Position numbers and translations under genes: made by a program. A stretch of 64,000 nt of DNA from UBA822 sp965249775. GTDB lineage: Bacteria > Gemmatimonadota > Gemmatimonadetes > Longimicrobiales > Gaopeijiaceae. Each line of letters starts with the position of its first letter. Position 1 is the first letter of the stretch. Where the stretch lies: contig OZ252253.1 in NCBI GenBank assembly GCA_965249775.1, forward strand, positions 3,906,001 through 3,970,000, read 5' to 3'. A model generated the notes under the pieces. The model worked only from the letters and a program-made list of their open reading frames with translations, was not told the origin of the DNA and did not search any database. Positions 27,318 to 35,186 of the stretch are shown one piece after another.

Positions 27318-30311
27318 ATGTCGGCTTCACTGCGTGTGCCGGTTGCGATACTCTGCGTCCTTTACGGATGCGGGCCCGCGGACTCGCCCTCGTCGCGAGA
27401 GCCGGAAGATTTCATCGCGACCGCACGGATCCCAGACGACCTGAAGCTCGAGCTGGTGGCTCGCGAGCCCCAGATCGTCGATCCGGTCGCCGTCGCCTTC
27501 GACGCCGATGGTCGGATGTACGTCGTCGAGATGCGCGACTACCCGACCCAGCCCGAGGGTGAGTCGACGCCCCTCGGTCGCGTCAAGCTGCTCGATGACC
27601 TGGACGGGGACGGCTACTACGAGACGGCGACGGTCTTCGCCGACGGGCTCCAGTTTCCGACCTCGGTGCTACCCTGGCGTGGGGGAATCCTCGTCACCCG
27701 TCCGCCCGACATTCTCTTCCTCCAGGACACCGATGCAGACGGTGCCGCGGACGTCGAAGAGGTTCTCTTTACCGGATTCCCCGTCGGGAATACCCAGCAC
27801 AACATCAACGGACTGACGTGGGGATTGGACAACTGGGTGTACGGTGCTAATGGCGGCAACAACGGGTCGGCACATGCAGTCGCCTCGCCCGATCAGGACG
27901 TGTCCATCAGAGGAATGGACTTTCGGTTTCGTCCGGGCACCGGCGAGTTGCAGCCATCGTACGAGACGACGGGCGGCCATGGCATCGCCGTCGACGCGTG
28001 GGGTCACATGTTCGGGACGCACAACCTGAATCACATTCAGCATATGGTCTTCCGTCCCGAGTACCTGAGGGGCAGCCCGGACCTGGTCGTCGAGACCACG
28101 CGAGAACAGATTTCCGACCACGAGGCATCGGCGACGCTCTATCAGATCTCGCCACCGGAGACGAGGGTCAATCACCCGGAACAGGCCGGTCGCTTCTCCG
28201 GATCTTCGGGCATCGCCTACTACGGCGGTGGTGTCCTTCCCCCCGCGTATGGCGGCACGTTCTTCGTCAACGATGTCGTCGTCAACGTCGTCCATCAGGA
28301 TGTCGTGCGGCCCGATGGCCCATCGTTCCGAGCCAGTCGCGGGGCGGACGAGGTCGAGTTTCTCGCCGGGGACGACAACTGGTTCCGACCGGTCACGATG
28401 GCCGTCGGACCAGACGGTGGCCTCTACGTGGTGGATATGCATCGCGCGGTGATCGAGCATCCGGAATGGATCCCGGATCAGGTGGAGCAGGGCCTCGACG
28501 TCAGGGCTGGTGATGACAAGGGCCGCATCTATCGCGTCGTTCCTCGTGAGGGGGTCGAGACGGTGCGCCCTGAGCTCGGCAGCGCCGATCTCGAGACCTT
28601 GGTAGAAGCCTTGGCGCACCCGAACAAATGGTGGCGCGACACCGCTCAGCGTCTCCTCGTCGAGCGCCAGGATGAATCAGCGGTCCCACTGCTGACCGAG
28701 CTGTGTCTCGAGAGCGACTCTGCGCTGGGGCGACTGCACGGACTCTGGACACTGGAAGGGCTCGGTGCTCTGGACTCCGAGCTCGTTCAGGCTGGACTGG
28801 AGGACGCGAGTCCGGCCGTCCGCGAGAATGCCCTTCGGATGGCAGAGCCTTACCTCATGGAATCGCCCGAGCTCCGGGACGCCGTGCTGCAGATGGGCTC
28901 GGATCCCGATGCGCGTGTCCGCCTGCAGGTCGCGCTCACCGTTGGCGCGATCGAGGACCCCCGAGTGGCCGAGGTGCTACTGGCAATCCTCCGTCGGGAC
29001 GTGGAGTACCAGTGGTCCCGCGACGCGGTGCTGGCCGGCCTGGCCGTCGAGCCCGGCGTGGCGCTGGAGGCGCTGCTGGCCTCCGGTGATCCGTTCGTCC
29101 GGGAGGTCACCGATGCGAAGCGGGACGTGACAAGGCGTCTCGCCTCCGTGGTGGGCTCTCGCGACAATCTTGGACCGGTCTCCTCGCTGGTGAGTATGGC
29201 GGGCGGCTCGCGGCTTGCCCCCGGCTGGCGCGCCGCGCTGCTGGATGGCCTCGCCGACGGCCTTGGACGCGTCAGCGAGGTTGCGGGGGTAGAGGCGTCG
29301 ATTCGGGCTGCGCTGGAGCGAGCCATCGACTCCGGGTCCACTCCGGTCGTGCGGGGCGCGCTACGTGTGGCTTCGAGCCTCGGCGTCCAGGACACGGGAG
29401 CTCAGGACCGCGCGATGACTCAGGCGCGTATCCGTGTTCTCGACGCCTCTCTGTCCGTTTCCGAACGCATCGAGGAGGTCGAGCTCCTCGGTTTGGGAAG
29501 CTACGCGCAGGTGGGTGAGTCCCTGCTCGGGCTCATGGAGCCTCGACACCCGCTCGAGTTGCAGGTCGGGGCCGCCCGAGCGTTCGCCCGACTCGCCGAC
29601 GATGCGACAGGAGGAGAGGTCCTCGCCCGGTGGAGACGTTACGGCCCTCAGGTGAAAGCGATCGCGATCGACATGCTCCTACGCCGGGTGACATTCCACG
29701 AGCTGCTCATCTCGGCGCTCGAGAGCGGAGACCTGAACTCGGGAGAGCTCAACTTGGATCTCGAGCAGCGCCGCAGGCTCCTTCGCCGCTCGTCCGAAGA
29801 CATCGCGACCCGCGCCGCCGCGTTCTTCGGTGACCACGAGTTCAGCAATCGCAGGGAGATCGTGGATCAATACCTGGCCGAGGTCCTCGACCTACGGGGG
29901 AACGAATCACGAGGGCAACGGCACTTCGAGTCGCTGTGTGCCCAGTGTCACTTCTTGCGCGGGGAGGGAAACACGGTGGGACCCGACCTCGGCATGGCCT
30001 TCAGCAAGGGGACGGAGGACCTGCTGACGTCGATCTTGGATCCGAACAGCGCCATCGCTCCCGAATACGCGAACTACTTGGTGGAGACCACCGACGGGGA
30101 GTTGCTGAACGGTATCCTTCGATCGGAGACGCCGGCGAGTATCACGCTCATCCGGGCTCGGGGGGAAACGGACATCGTTCGCCGGAGCGACATCCGTGAG
30201 ATTCGCACCGAAGGCCTGTCGTTGATGCCCGATGGGCTGGAGCAAGGCCTCCAGCACCAGGACCTCGCCGACCTGCTGGCCTTCCTGCAACAGCATGAGC
30301 ATGATCACTAG
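27318..30311 (+). CDS. PVC-type membrane-bound dehydrogenase lipoprotein: beta-propeller, HEAT repeats and c-type heme
   Basis: This 997-aa protein starts at ATG 27318, chosen because GGAGG lies 8 nt upstream and the lipobox LYGC follows at about residues 15-18. Residues about 30-400 form a sugar-dehydrogenase-type propeller (DPVAVAFDADGRMYVVEMRDY, VGNTQHNINGLTWGLDNWVYG). The middle is HEAT-like helical repeats (LVEALAHPNKWWRDTAQRLL). The C-terminus holds the heme site CAQCH followed by GPDL, plus a DUF-like oxidoreductase tail. This architecture is common in Planctomycetes and Gemmatimonadota and is thought to oxidise carbohydrates in the periplasm with transfer to the heme. It lies 2 nt downstream of the Gfo/Idh/MocA gene. 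Confidence 0.88.
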   Translation: MSASLRVPVAILCVLYGCGPADSPSSREPEDFIATARIPDDLKLELVAREPQIVDPVAVAFDADGRMYVVEMRDYPTQPEGESTPLGRVKLLDDLDGDGYYETATVFADGLQFPTSVLPWRGGILVTRPPDILFLQDTDADGAADVEEVLFTGFPVGNTQHNINGLTWGLDNWVYGANGGNNGSAHAVASPDQDVSIRGMDFRFRPGTGELQPSYETTGGHGIAVDAWGHMFGTHNLNHIQHMVFRPEYLRGSPDLVVETTREQISDHEASATLYQISPPETRVNHPEQAGRFSGSSGIAYYGGGVLPPAYGGTFFVNDVVVNVVHQDVVRPDGPSFRASRGADEVEFLAGDDNWFRPVTMAVGPDGGLYVVDMHRAVIEHPEWIPDQVEQGLDVRAGDDKGRIYRVVPREGVETVRPELGSADLETLVEALAHPNKWWRDTAQRLLVERQDESAVPLLTELCLESDSALGRLHGLWTLEGLGALDSELVQAGLEDASPAVRENALRMAEPYLMESPELRDAVLQMGSDPDARVRLQVALTVGAIEDPRVAEVLLAILRRDVEYQWSRDAVLAGLAVEPGVALEALLASGDPFVREVTDAKRDVTRRLASVVGSRDNLGPVSSLVSMAGGSRLAPGWRAALLDGLADGLGRVSEVAGVEASIRAALERAIDSGSTPVVRGALRVASSLGVQDTGAQDRAMTQARIRVLDASLSVSERIEEVELLGLGSYAQVGESLLGLMEPRHPLELQVGAARAFARLADDATGGEVLARWRRYGPQVKAIAIDMLLRRVTFHELLISALESGDLNSGELNLDLEQRRRLLRRSSEDIATRAAAFFGDHEFSNRREIVDQYLAEVLDLRGNESRGQRHFESLCAQCHFLRGEGNTVGPDLGMAFSKGTEDLLTSILDPNSAIAPEYANYLVETTDGELLNGILRSETPASITLIRARGETDIVRRSDIREIRTEGLSLMPDGLEQGLQHQDLADLLAFLQQHEHDH

Positions 30312-30329
30312 CCCTGGCTGCCAGGGGCC

Positions 30330-30363
30330 GAGGCCTGGCTGAGGGATGAGGCCTGGCTGAGGG
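30330..30363 (+). repeat. tandem 16-bp direct repeat
   Basis: GAGGCCTGGCTGAGGG occurs twice (30330-30345 and 30348-30363) with two bases between, just upstream of the ribosome site of the second ceramidase-family gene. It follows a GC-rich hairpin (CCCTGG-CTG-CCAGGG, 30312-30326) directly after the preceding stop; this has no T-run, so it is at best a weak terminator. Confidence 0.7.
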
Positions 30364-30382
30364 GGAAAAGGAGAACAGCGTC

Positions 30383-31849
30383 ATGAACAGTCGCGTCAAA
30401 CGGGACCTCGCGCTGACCGTCCTGGCAGCAGTGATCGTCGTGCTACCGCGGTCGGCTTTCGCGCAGGAGATGAGGGCGGGTGTGGCGAAGGGCGTCATCA
30501 CCAACAGTGAGCCACGGGTGATGGTGAATGGCCGTGTGTCGGAGGGGACGGCCGAGGATATCTACGCTCGCGCTCTGGTGTTGAACGACGGAACCAACCG
30601 TCTGGCCATCGTGACGTACGACCTGAACTGCCTCGACGTCGCGACACCTATCCTGCGCCAGCTGGTGAGGGATGAGCTCGGCATCGATCCGTCACGACTC
30701 ATTCTGTTGGCGACGCACAACCACAACGCGCCCATCCAGATCAACCCGGACAACTTCGACTACGGGGAGTGGTTGGCCGAGCGGATGTTGGAGCTCATCA
30801 AGGAAGCGATCGCCAACGAGCGGGGGCCGGTCAACGTACTCTTCGGAGGGGGCCACGGGTATTTCATCACCACACGAGGCGACGCGCCGGCCGACTACGA
30901 GATTCAATTGCTGAAAGTGGTGCAGGGCGACCAGCCCCTGGCGCTGCTTTTTAACCACGGGACACATCCGGCGCAGGCGTCGCGTTCGAAGATCGACGCC
31001 GGGCACCCTGGTTTTGCCATGGATGAGATCGAGGCAGCCATTCCCGGTGTGCAGGCCATGTATGCCGACGCGTCAGGCGGCAACCAGTACGCGGTGCGGC
31101 CCGCCGACTACGACCAGCGGGCGACCGAGGCCCGTGCGGCCGGACCGGAGGCTCTCGATGCGGTCATGGAGGAGGTCGCGAGAGGCCTGGGGCACGAGCT
31201 CGCGACGGCCGTCCTGGAGATCGCTGACGCCGAGCTTCAGGACGTCACGGGCCCCATCACCAGCACGATGGAAGTCCTCGCGCTGCCGTTGGCTCCACCG
31301 ATTTCCAGAGAGGCTGCATCAGCGCTCGCCGAGGAGTTCCCGCCTGACGTGGGCTTCGTGCCTTATCCGCACCGTCACCGGGGCACGAACTGGGTGCGCA
31401 TGCTGCTGCGGTATTACGAGCGAGGCCTCCCGTTTCCGCAAACGACGACCGACATGATCTGCACCGACGATACGTACCTGATTCACAGGAACGATACGGA
31501 ACTCCTCGACCGGTACGACTACAGCATCCACGACGAGTTCCCCTGCGTCTACAACGAGGTCATCGTTGCCAAGATCGGACCGATGCCTCTTGTGGCGATG
31601 CAAGGAGAAGTGACCGCGCCGATCGGGGCGCGTATCAAGGATACGTTTCGCCGCGACATGCCGATCATGGTGTTCGGCTATATGGGTGAGCACAATCTCT
31701 ACATTCCGACGCGAGAGCTCGTGCGTCGGGACGCCTACCAGTCGCAGGTGATTCAGATTCAGTACGCCTCGCCCGTGGGATGGTCTCCGGAGGTCGAAGA
31801 CGAGATGATCAACGGTGTGATCGAGGTGGTGAGGTCAATCCTGGAGTAG
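30383..31849 (+). CDS. neutral/alkaline non-lysosomal ceramidase-like hydrolase 2
   Basis: This 488-aa exported protein has signal peptide LALTVLAAVIVVLPRSAFA. It is a paralogue of the gene at 24824, with the same opening (MRAGVAKGVI), zinc motifs ATHNHNAP and NHGTHPAQA, and an ASGGN segment where GAAGD stands in the first copy. The C-terminal half (FPCVYNEVIVAKIGPMPLVAMQGE) resembles ceramidase beta-strands. An AAGGAGA ribosome site precedes the ATG. The active-site substitutions suggest a different acyl substrate from copy 1. It ends the run of four catabolic genes begun at 24824. Confidence 0.8.
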   Translation: MNSRVKRDLALTVLAAVIVVLPRSAFAQEMRAGVAKGVITNSEPRVMVNGRVSEGTAEDIYARALVLNDGTNRLAIVTYDLNCLDVATPILRQLVRDELGIDPSRLILLATHNHNAPIQINPDNFDYGEWLAERMLELIKEAIANERGPVNVLFGGGHGYFITTRGDAPADYEIQLLKVVQGDQPLALLFNHGTHPAQASRSKIDAGHPGFAMDEIEAAIPGVQAMYADASGGNQYAVRPADYDQRATEARAAGPEALDAVMEEVARGLGHELATAVLEIADAELQDVTGPITSTMEVLALPLAPPISREAASALAEEFPPDVGFVPYPHRHRGTNWVRMLLRYYERGLPFPQTTTDMICTDDTYLIHRNDTELLDRYDYSIHDEFPCVYNEVIVAKIGPMPLVAMQGEVTAPIGARIKDTFRRDMPIMVFGYMGEHNLYIPTRELVRRDAYQSQVIQIQYASPVGWSPEVEDEMINGVIEVVRSILE

Positions 31850-31899
31850 GGGTTGCACCGGCCCGTCCCCCCGTTCGCGAAGCACCCTAAACGAGACGA

Positions 31900-34635
31900 C
31901 TACTCCCCCTTCAGCGCCTCTGTCGGCTCGACCCTGAGCCCCCGGCGCGCGGGATCGAGCGCAGCAAAAAGCCCCACGACGCCCATGACGATGACCGTGG
32001 CCGCTAGCAGCGGACCTGCACGCCCTTGGAGCAACTGTCCTTGGAACGCACCGTCGAGCAGGAGCGCCGCTCCGACTCCGAGGGCCACCCCGACCGAGAT
32101 CTGCCCAAGTGCCTTGCCGAAGATGCCGCCCAAGAGCCGGCGAGGCTCGGCGCCGAGGGCCGTACGGATTGCGATCTCGCGACGCCGCCGCACAACGGTG
32201 AAGGACATGAGCGCGTGAATCCCTGCTGCCGATAGAGGCAGTACAACGAGCAAAGCGATACCGATTGCCACAGCCACGGTAGTAAGCGCCGCCCGCCGTC
32301 GGCGGTATTGCTCCTCCAGGGGAGTCACGTTGAGCCTGAGCCCTGGGTCGATCGTGGCGGCGATCCGCTGAAGTCTTCCCGCCATGGCGGCGGGTTCGAC
32401 ACCGGCGACCCGAAGCGCCAGGTCCACCTCAGTCGTACCGATGATCTCCGTTTGCTGGTAGACGAAGGGCTCGACGAGGTCGCCATCGATCGGGTTCTCC
32501 TCATGGTCCTCAACGACGCCCACGATCTCGCCCCAGCGTTCCTGGCCCACGATGCGGATGCGGCGCCCCAGTGCGTCGCCATCGCCGAAGAACCGACGTG
32601 CGAATGCCCGACTGACCATGAGCACCCACTCGTCACCGGATCGAAAGTGGCGGCCGGAAAGGAGTTCAATGTCGAAGAGTCGGAAAAAGTTGAGGTCTGC
32701 CGCCGACCATTGCACCTGGTGACCCGCGCCGGACGCTGTCGAGTCGTCCGCGATCGCTACCTGGAAGGGCATGCCCCAACCGGGGAGGCCGAACATGAAG
32801 GAGTGATCCAGGACGCCAGGTTCGGCCTCGAGCCTCCGAGACAACTCCGTCTGAAGGCTGGCAAAGCGCGCATCACTGACCCGGTCGTAGGCGTCGAAAT
32901 CTCCTCCGGGCGGTGTTTCCCACTCGAGGCTCATGTGGGCGAACAGGAACTCTTCCACGGGGAAGGTGGGAACGGTGAAGACATCCCGAACCTGGAACCA
33001 ACCCGTGGCGACGGTGATGGGCAACGCGGCTACCGCTACCGCTACCTGAAGCACGATGAGGATCGTCCACGTGCGGCCCAGGTGTAGTCCAACGCCGCTG
33101 TTGAACTGACTGAGATCGGAATGCAGGCCGCGGATAGTCGCTTGTAGGGCCGGCATGACACCCGTGATCACCGCGGCGAGCATGGTGAGCGCGCCGACAT
33201 AGACGAGGGCCGTTCCCGTGAGACTGAAGTCCATCCAGAACGGGGGAACCCCACCGAAACGCTCCTCTATCCCGCGGGCCTGACCGAGCCCAAGCCTCGC
33301 GATGACGAGCCCGACTGCCGCAGCCCCACCCGAGAGCACGAGGGACTCGGCCAACATCTGCACGACGATGCGCTTTCGGCTGGCCCCGAGTGCCGAGCGA
33401 ACGGCGATCTCGCCCCGGCGGGTCGCCGTCCGTGCGTAGATGAGGATCGCGACGTTCACGCAGACGACAACGAGGACCAAGGTGACCAGGGAAATCCAGA
33501 GGCCGAACCGCCACGAGATGGACGCTGGGGCCTCTCCGGTGATCGCCAAGTGGTAGGGTAGGACCTGCGCACGGAACCCTCCGTGGGTGTCGGGAAACGC
33601 GCCGGCCATGCGGTCCCCGATGATGGTCAACTCTGCCAGCGCGTCGGCCAAGTCGAACCCTGGTGCCAGACGGCCGGAGATGCGTACCGGTGGCCCCTCG
33701 CCCGGCGCGTAATCCGACGGATCGAGCCCCAGTGGAATCCAGACGCCATGGTCCACGGGATATGCGAACCCTTCGGGCATGACACCCACGACGGTGTGGA
33801 CCGTGCTCTCCAGCCGAAGGTCTCTGCCGACGATATCGGGATCCGACGCGAAACGTGCCCGCCACATGTCGAAACCGATCACGATGACGGGGGTCGCGTC
33901 GCTTGATGCGTCCCCCTCCAACAGAGGGCGACCCAGTAGGGGCGGGACGCGAGCCTGCCGGAAGCCCGAGGGTGTGATGTCGGCCACCTCGATGAGCTCG
34001 ACGGAGCCGTCCGCGGCAACCACGTTCCGACTAACGGTCCGGAACGCGGCCATGTCCTCCACCGACTTCATCTCCTGCCGCCAAATGCCGAAGTCGTAAA
34101 GAGACCGTGGGTTCCAAGTGTTCCTCTCCAGGTCCCAGTTCTGGAGTCCCACCAGCCGGTCCCCTTCGCTCAGCGGGATGGAGGGATAGTAGTACGATTG
34201 GGCGATGGAGAAGGCGCTTGCCCCGATGGCGATGGACACGGCGATTCCGAAGCCCCCCGCAAGCGTCAGCCCCGGGTACTTGACGAGCACCCGGAGGGCC
34301 AGCTTGACGTCTAGCCAGGAAACGGTCGCACGTCCGCCCGGGCCCTTAGGGACATCGTCCACACCGGCCCGGAGCCAGAGAATGATGGATTCCCTGATGA
34401 ACCATGCCCTTGGACTCAAGCGACCGCGGTAGCTCCGGTAACCCTCGATCAGATCTCCAAGGACCACGGGCGATTCCTCCGTTCCGACCGCCCGAGCCAC
34501 CAGCCAACGCGCGAGCCGAGGTACCCTGTGCGGGTCAGGTGCCCTGTGCGGGTCAGGTGCCCGGTGCGGGTCAGGTGCCCGGTGCGGGTCAGGTGCCCGA
34601 TGCGGGTCTTGCCCAGGGGCACCTTCGCTCGTCAT
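31900..34635 (-). CDS. ADOP-family ABC transporter permease 3, with DPHRAP tandem repeats near the N-terminus
   Basis: This 911-aa permease has the duplicated MacB/FtsX plan: VKYPGLTLAGGFGIAVSIAIG as first helix, then ATRRGEIAVRSALGASRKR in the first FtsX unit and VVRRRREIAIRTALGAEPRR in the second, ending EPTEALKGE. The start is set at ATG 34635, which overlaps the PadR 3 stop (ATGA); reading further upstream would run antisense-free but over the PadR gene. Residues about 10-38 are four to five copies of a DPHRAP hexapeptide encoded by an 18-bp tandem repeat. That segment is absent from the other two permeases here and lies on the cytosolic side. The substrate is unknown. Confidence 0.88.
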   Translation of the reverse strand: MTSEGAPGQDPHRAPDPHRAPDPHRAPDPHRAPDPHRVPRLARWLVARAVGTEESPVVLGDLIEGYRSYRGRLSPRAWFIRESIILWLRAGVDDVPKGPGGRATVSWLDVKLALRVLVKYPGLTLAGGFGIAVSIAIGASAFSIAQSYYYPSIPLSEGDRLVGLQNWDLERNTWNPRSLYDFGIWRQEMKSVEDMAAFRTVSRNVVAADGSVELIEVADITPSGFRQARVPPLLGRPLLEGDASSDATPVIVIGFDMWRARFASDPDIVGRDLRLESTVHTVVGVMPEGFAYPVDHGVWIPLGLDPSDYAPGEGPPVRISGRLAPGFDLADALAELTIIGDRMAGAFPDTHGGFRAQVLPYHLAITGEAPASISWRFGLWISLVTLVLVVVCVNVAILIYARTATRRGEIAVRSALGASRKRIVVQMLAESLVLSGGAAAVGLVIARLGLGQARGIEERFGGVPPFWMDFSLTGTALVYVGALTMLAAVITGVMPALQATIRGLHSDLSQFNSGVGLHLGRTWTILIVLQVAVAVAALPITVATGWFQVRDVFTVPTFPVEEFLFAHMSLEWETPPGGDFDAYDRVSDARFASLQTELSRRLEAEPGVLDHSFMFGLPGWGMPFQVAIADDSTASGAGHQVQWSAADLNFFRLFDIELLSGRHFRSGDEWVLMVSRAFARRFFGDGDALGRRIRIVGQERWGEIVGVVEDHEENPIDGDLVEPFVYQQTEIIGTTEVDLALRVAGVEPAAMAGRLQRIAATIDPGLRLNVTPLEEQYRRRRAALTTVAVAIGIALLVVLPLSAAGIHALMSFTVVRRRREIAIRTALGAEPRRLLGGIFGKALGQISVGVALGVGAALLLDGAFQGQLLQGRAGPLLAATVIVMGVVGLFAALDPARRGLRVEPTEALKGE
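34524..34608. repeat. 18-bp tandem repeat, about 4.7 copies
   Basis: The unit CCCTGTGCGGGTCAGGTG (plus-strand reading; later copies have GG for TG at positions 4-5) is repeated head to tail inside the ADOP permease 3 gene. Its length is a multiple of three, so copy-number change would add or remove the hexapeptide DPHRAP without breaking the frame. Confidence 0.9.
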
Positions 34636-34964
34636 GCGTTCTTCCCTCGCACTTGGTCCAAGCCTTGCCACAGACTGAGAAGGGCCGACCTCGACTCTCG
34701 AAGCTTCGCCAGGGCCCTGGGCTCCACGGTGACCATCTTCGGCGGACGCCCCCCGCGACGTTCGGTAGGCGCCCCAACCTGCTGCCGTACCAGACCCTTC
34801 TTCTCCAGCCTCCGCAGAGCCACGAAGACCGCGCCGTGGCTCGGTCTCCGGGCCGTGTGCTTCTCGATCTCTTCGAGAATCGAGACCGCATATGCTTCGT
34901 CTCCGAGCCGCAACGCAGCCAGGAGCACCAACTGCTCGAAGTCTCCCAAGGTGTCTCGGGTCAT
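34632..34964 (-). CDS. PadR-family transcriptional regulator 3
   Basis: This is about a 110-aa PadR protein: DFEQLVLLAALRLGDEAYAVSI in the first helices, SHGAVFVALRRLEKKGLVRQ for recognition helix and wing, and RGGRPPKMVTVEPRALAKL. ATG 34964 has GAGG five bases upstream; ATG 34967 directly before it is the alternative. An open frame continues further upstream but carries no PadR sequence. It belongs to a different PadR subgroup (Phd/PadR with GRPPK wing) than copies 1 and 2, so the third PadR/ADOP pair is not a recent duplicate of the others. Its stop overlaps the permease start. Confidence 0.88.
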   Translation of the reverse strand: MTRDTLGDFEQLVLLAALRLGDEAYAVSILEEIEKHTARRPSHGAVFVALRRLEKKGLVRQQVGAPTERRGGRPPKMVTVEPRALAKLRESRSALLSLWQGLDQVRGKNA

Positions 34965-35186
34965 CATCACCTCGCGCTTTACTGGCAATGCAAGTAATAC
35001 GAGGAGACATTCTAGCCACATGCCGATCGGGCCGAAAGGGGCAGGGAGGAGGTGACCGGACCCGTCCGACCTATCGCCTACCGACAGCGGTGACCCTAGG
35101 TTGCATCCCGGAAGTTGGATCCGGATGACGATTCCTCGCGCCACGCTAACGACCTCACAATACCCACACAGACACAGGGAACGGCC

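Noticed and set aside
30312..30329. Hairpin after the PVC-type dehydrogenase as a terminator
   Set aside because: The stem is good but no T-run follows, and the next gene of the apparent operon begins only about 55 nt later.
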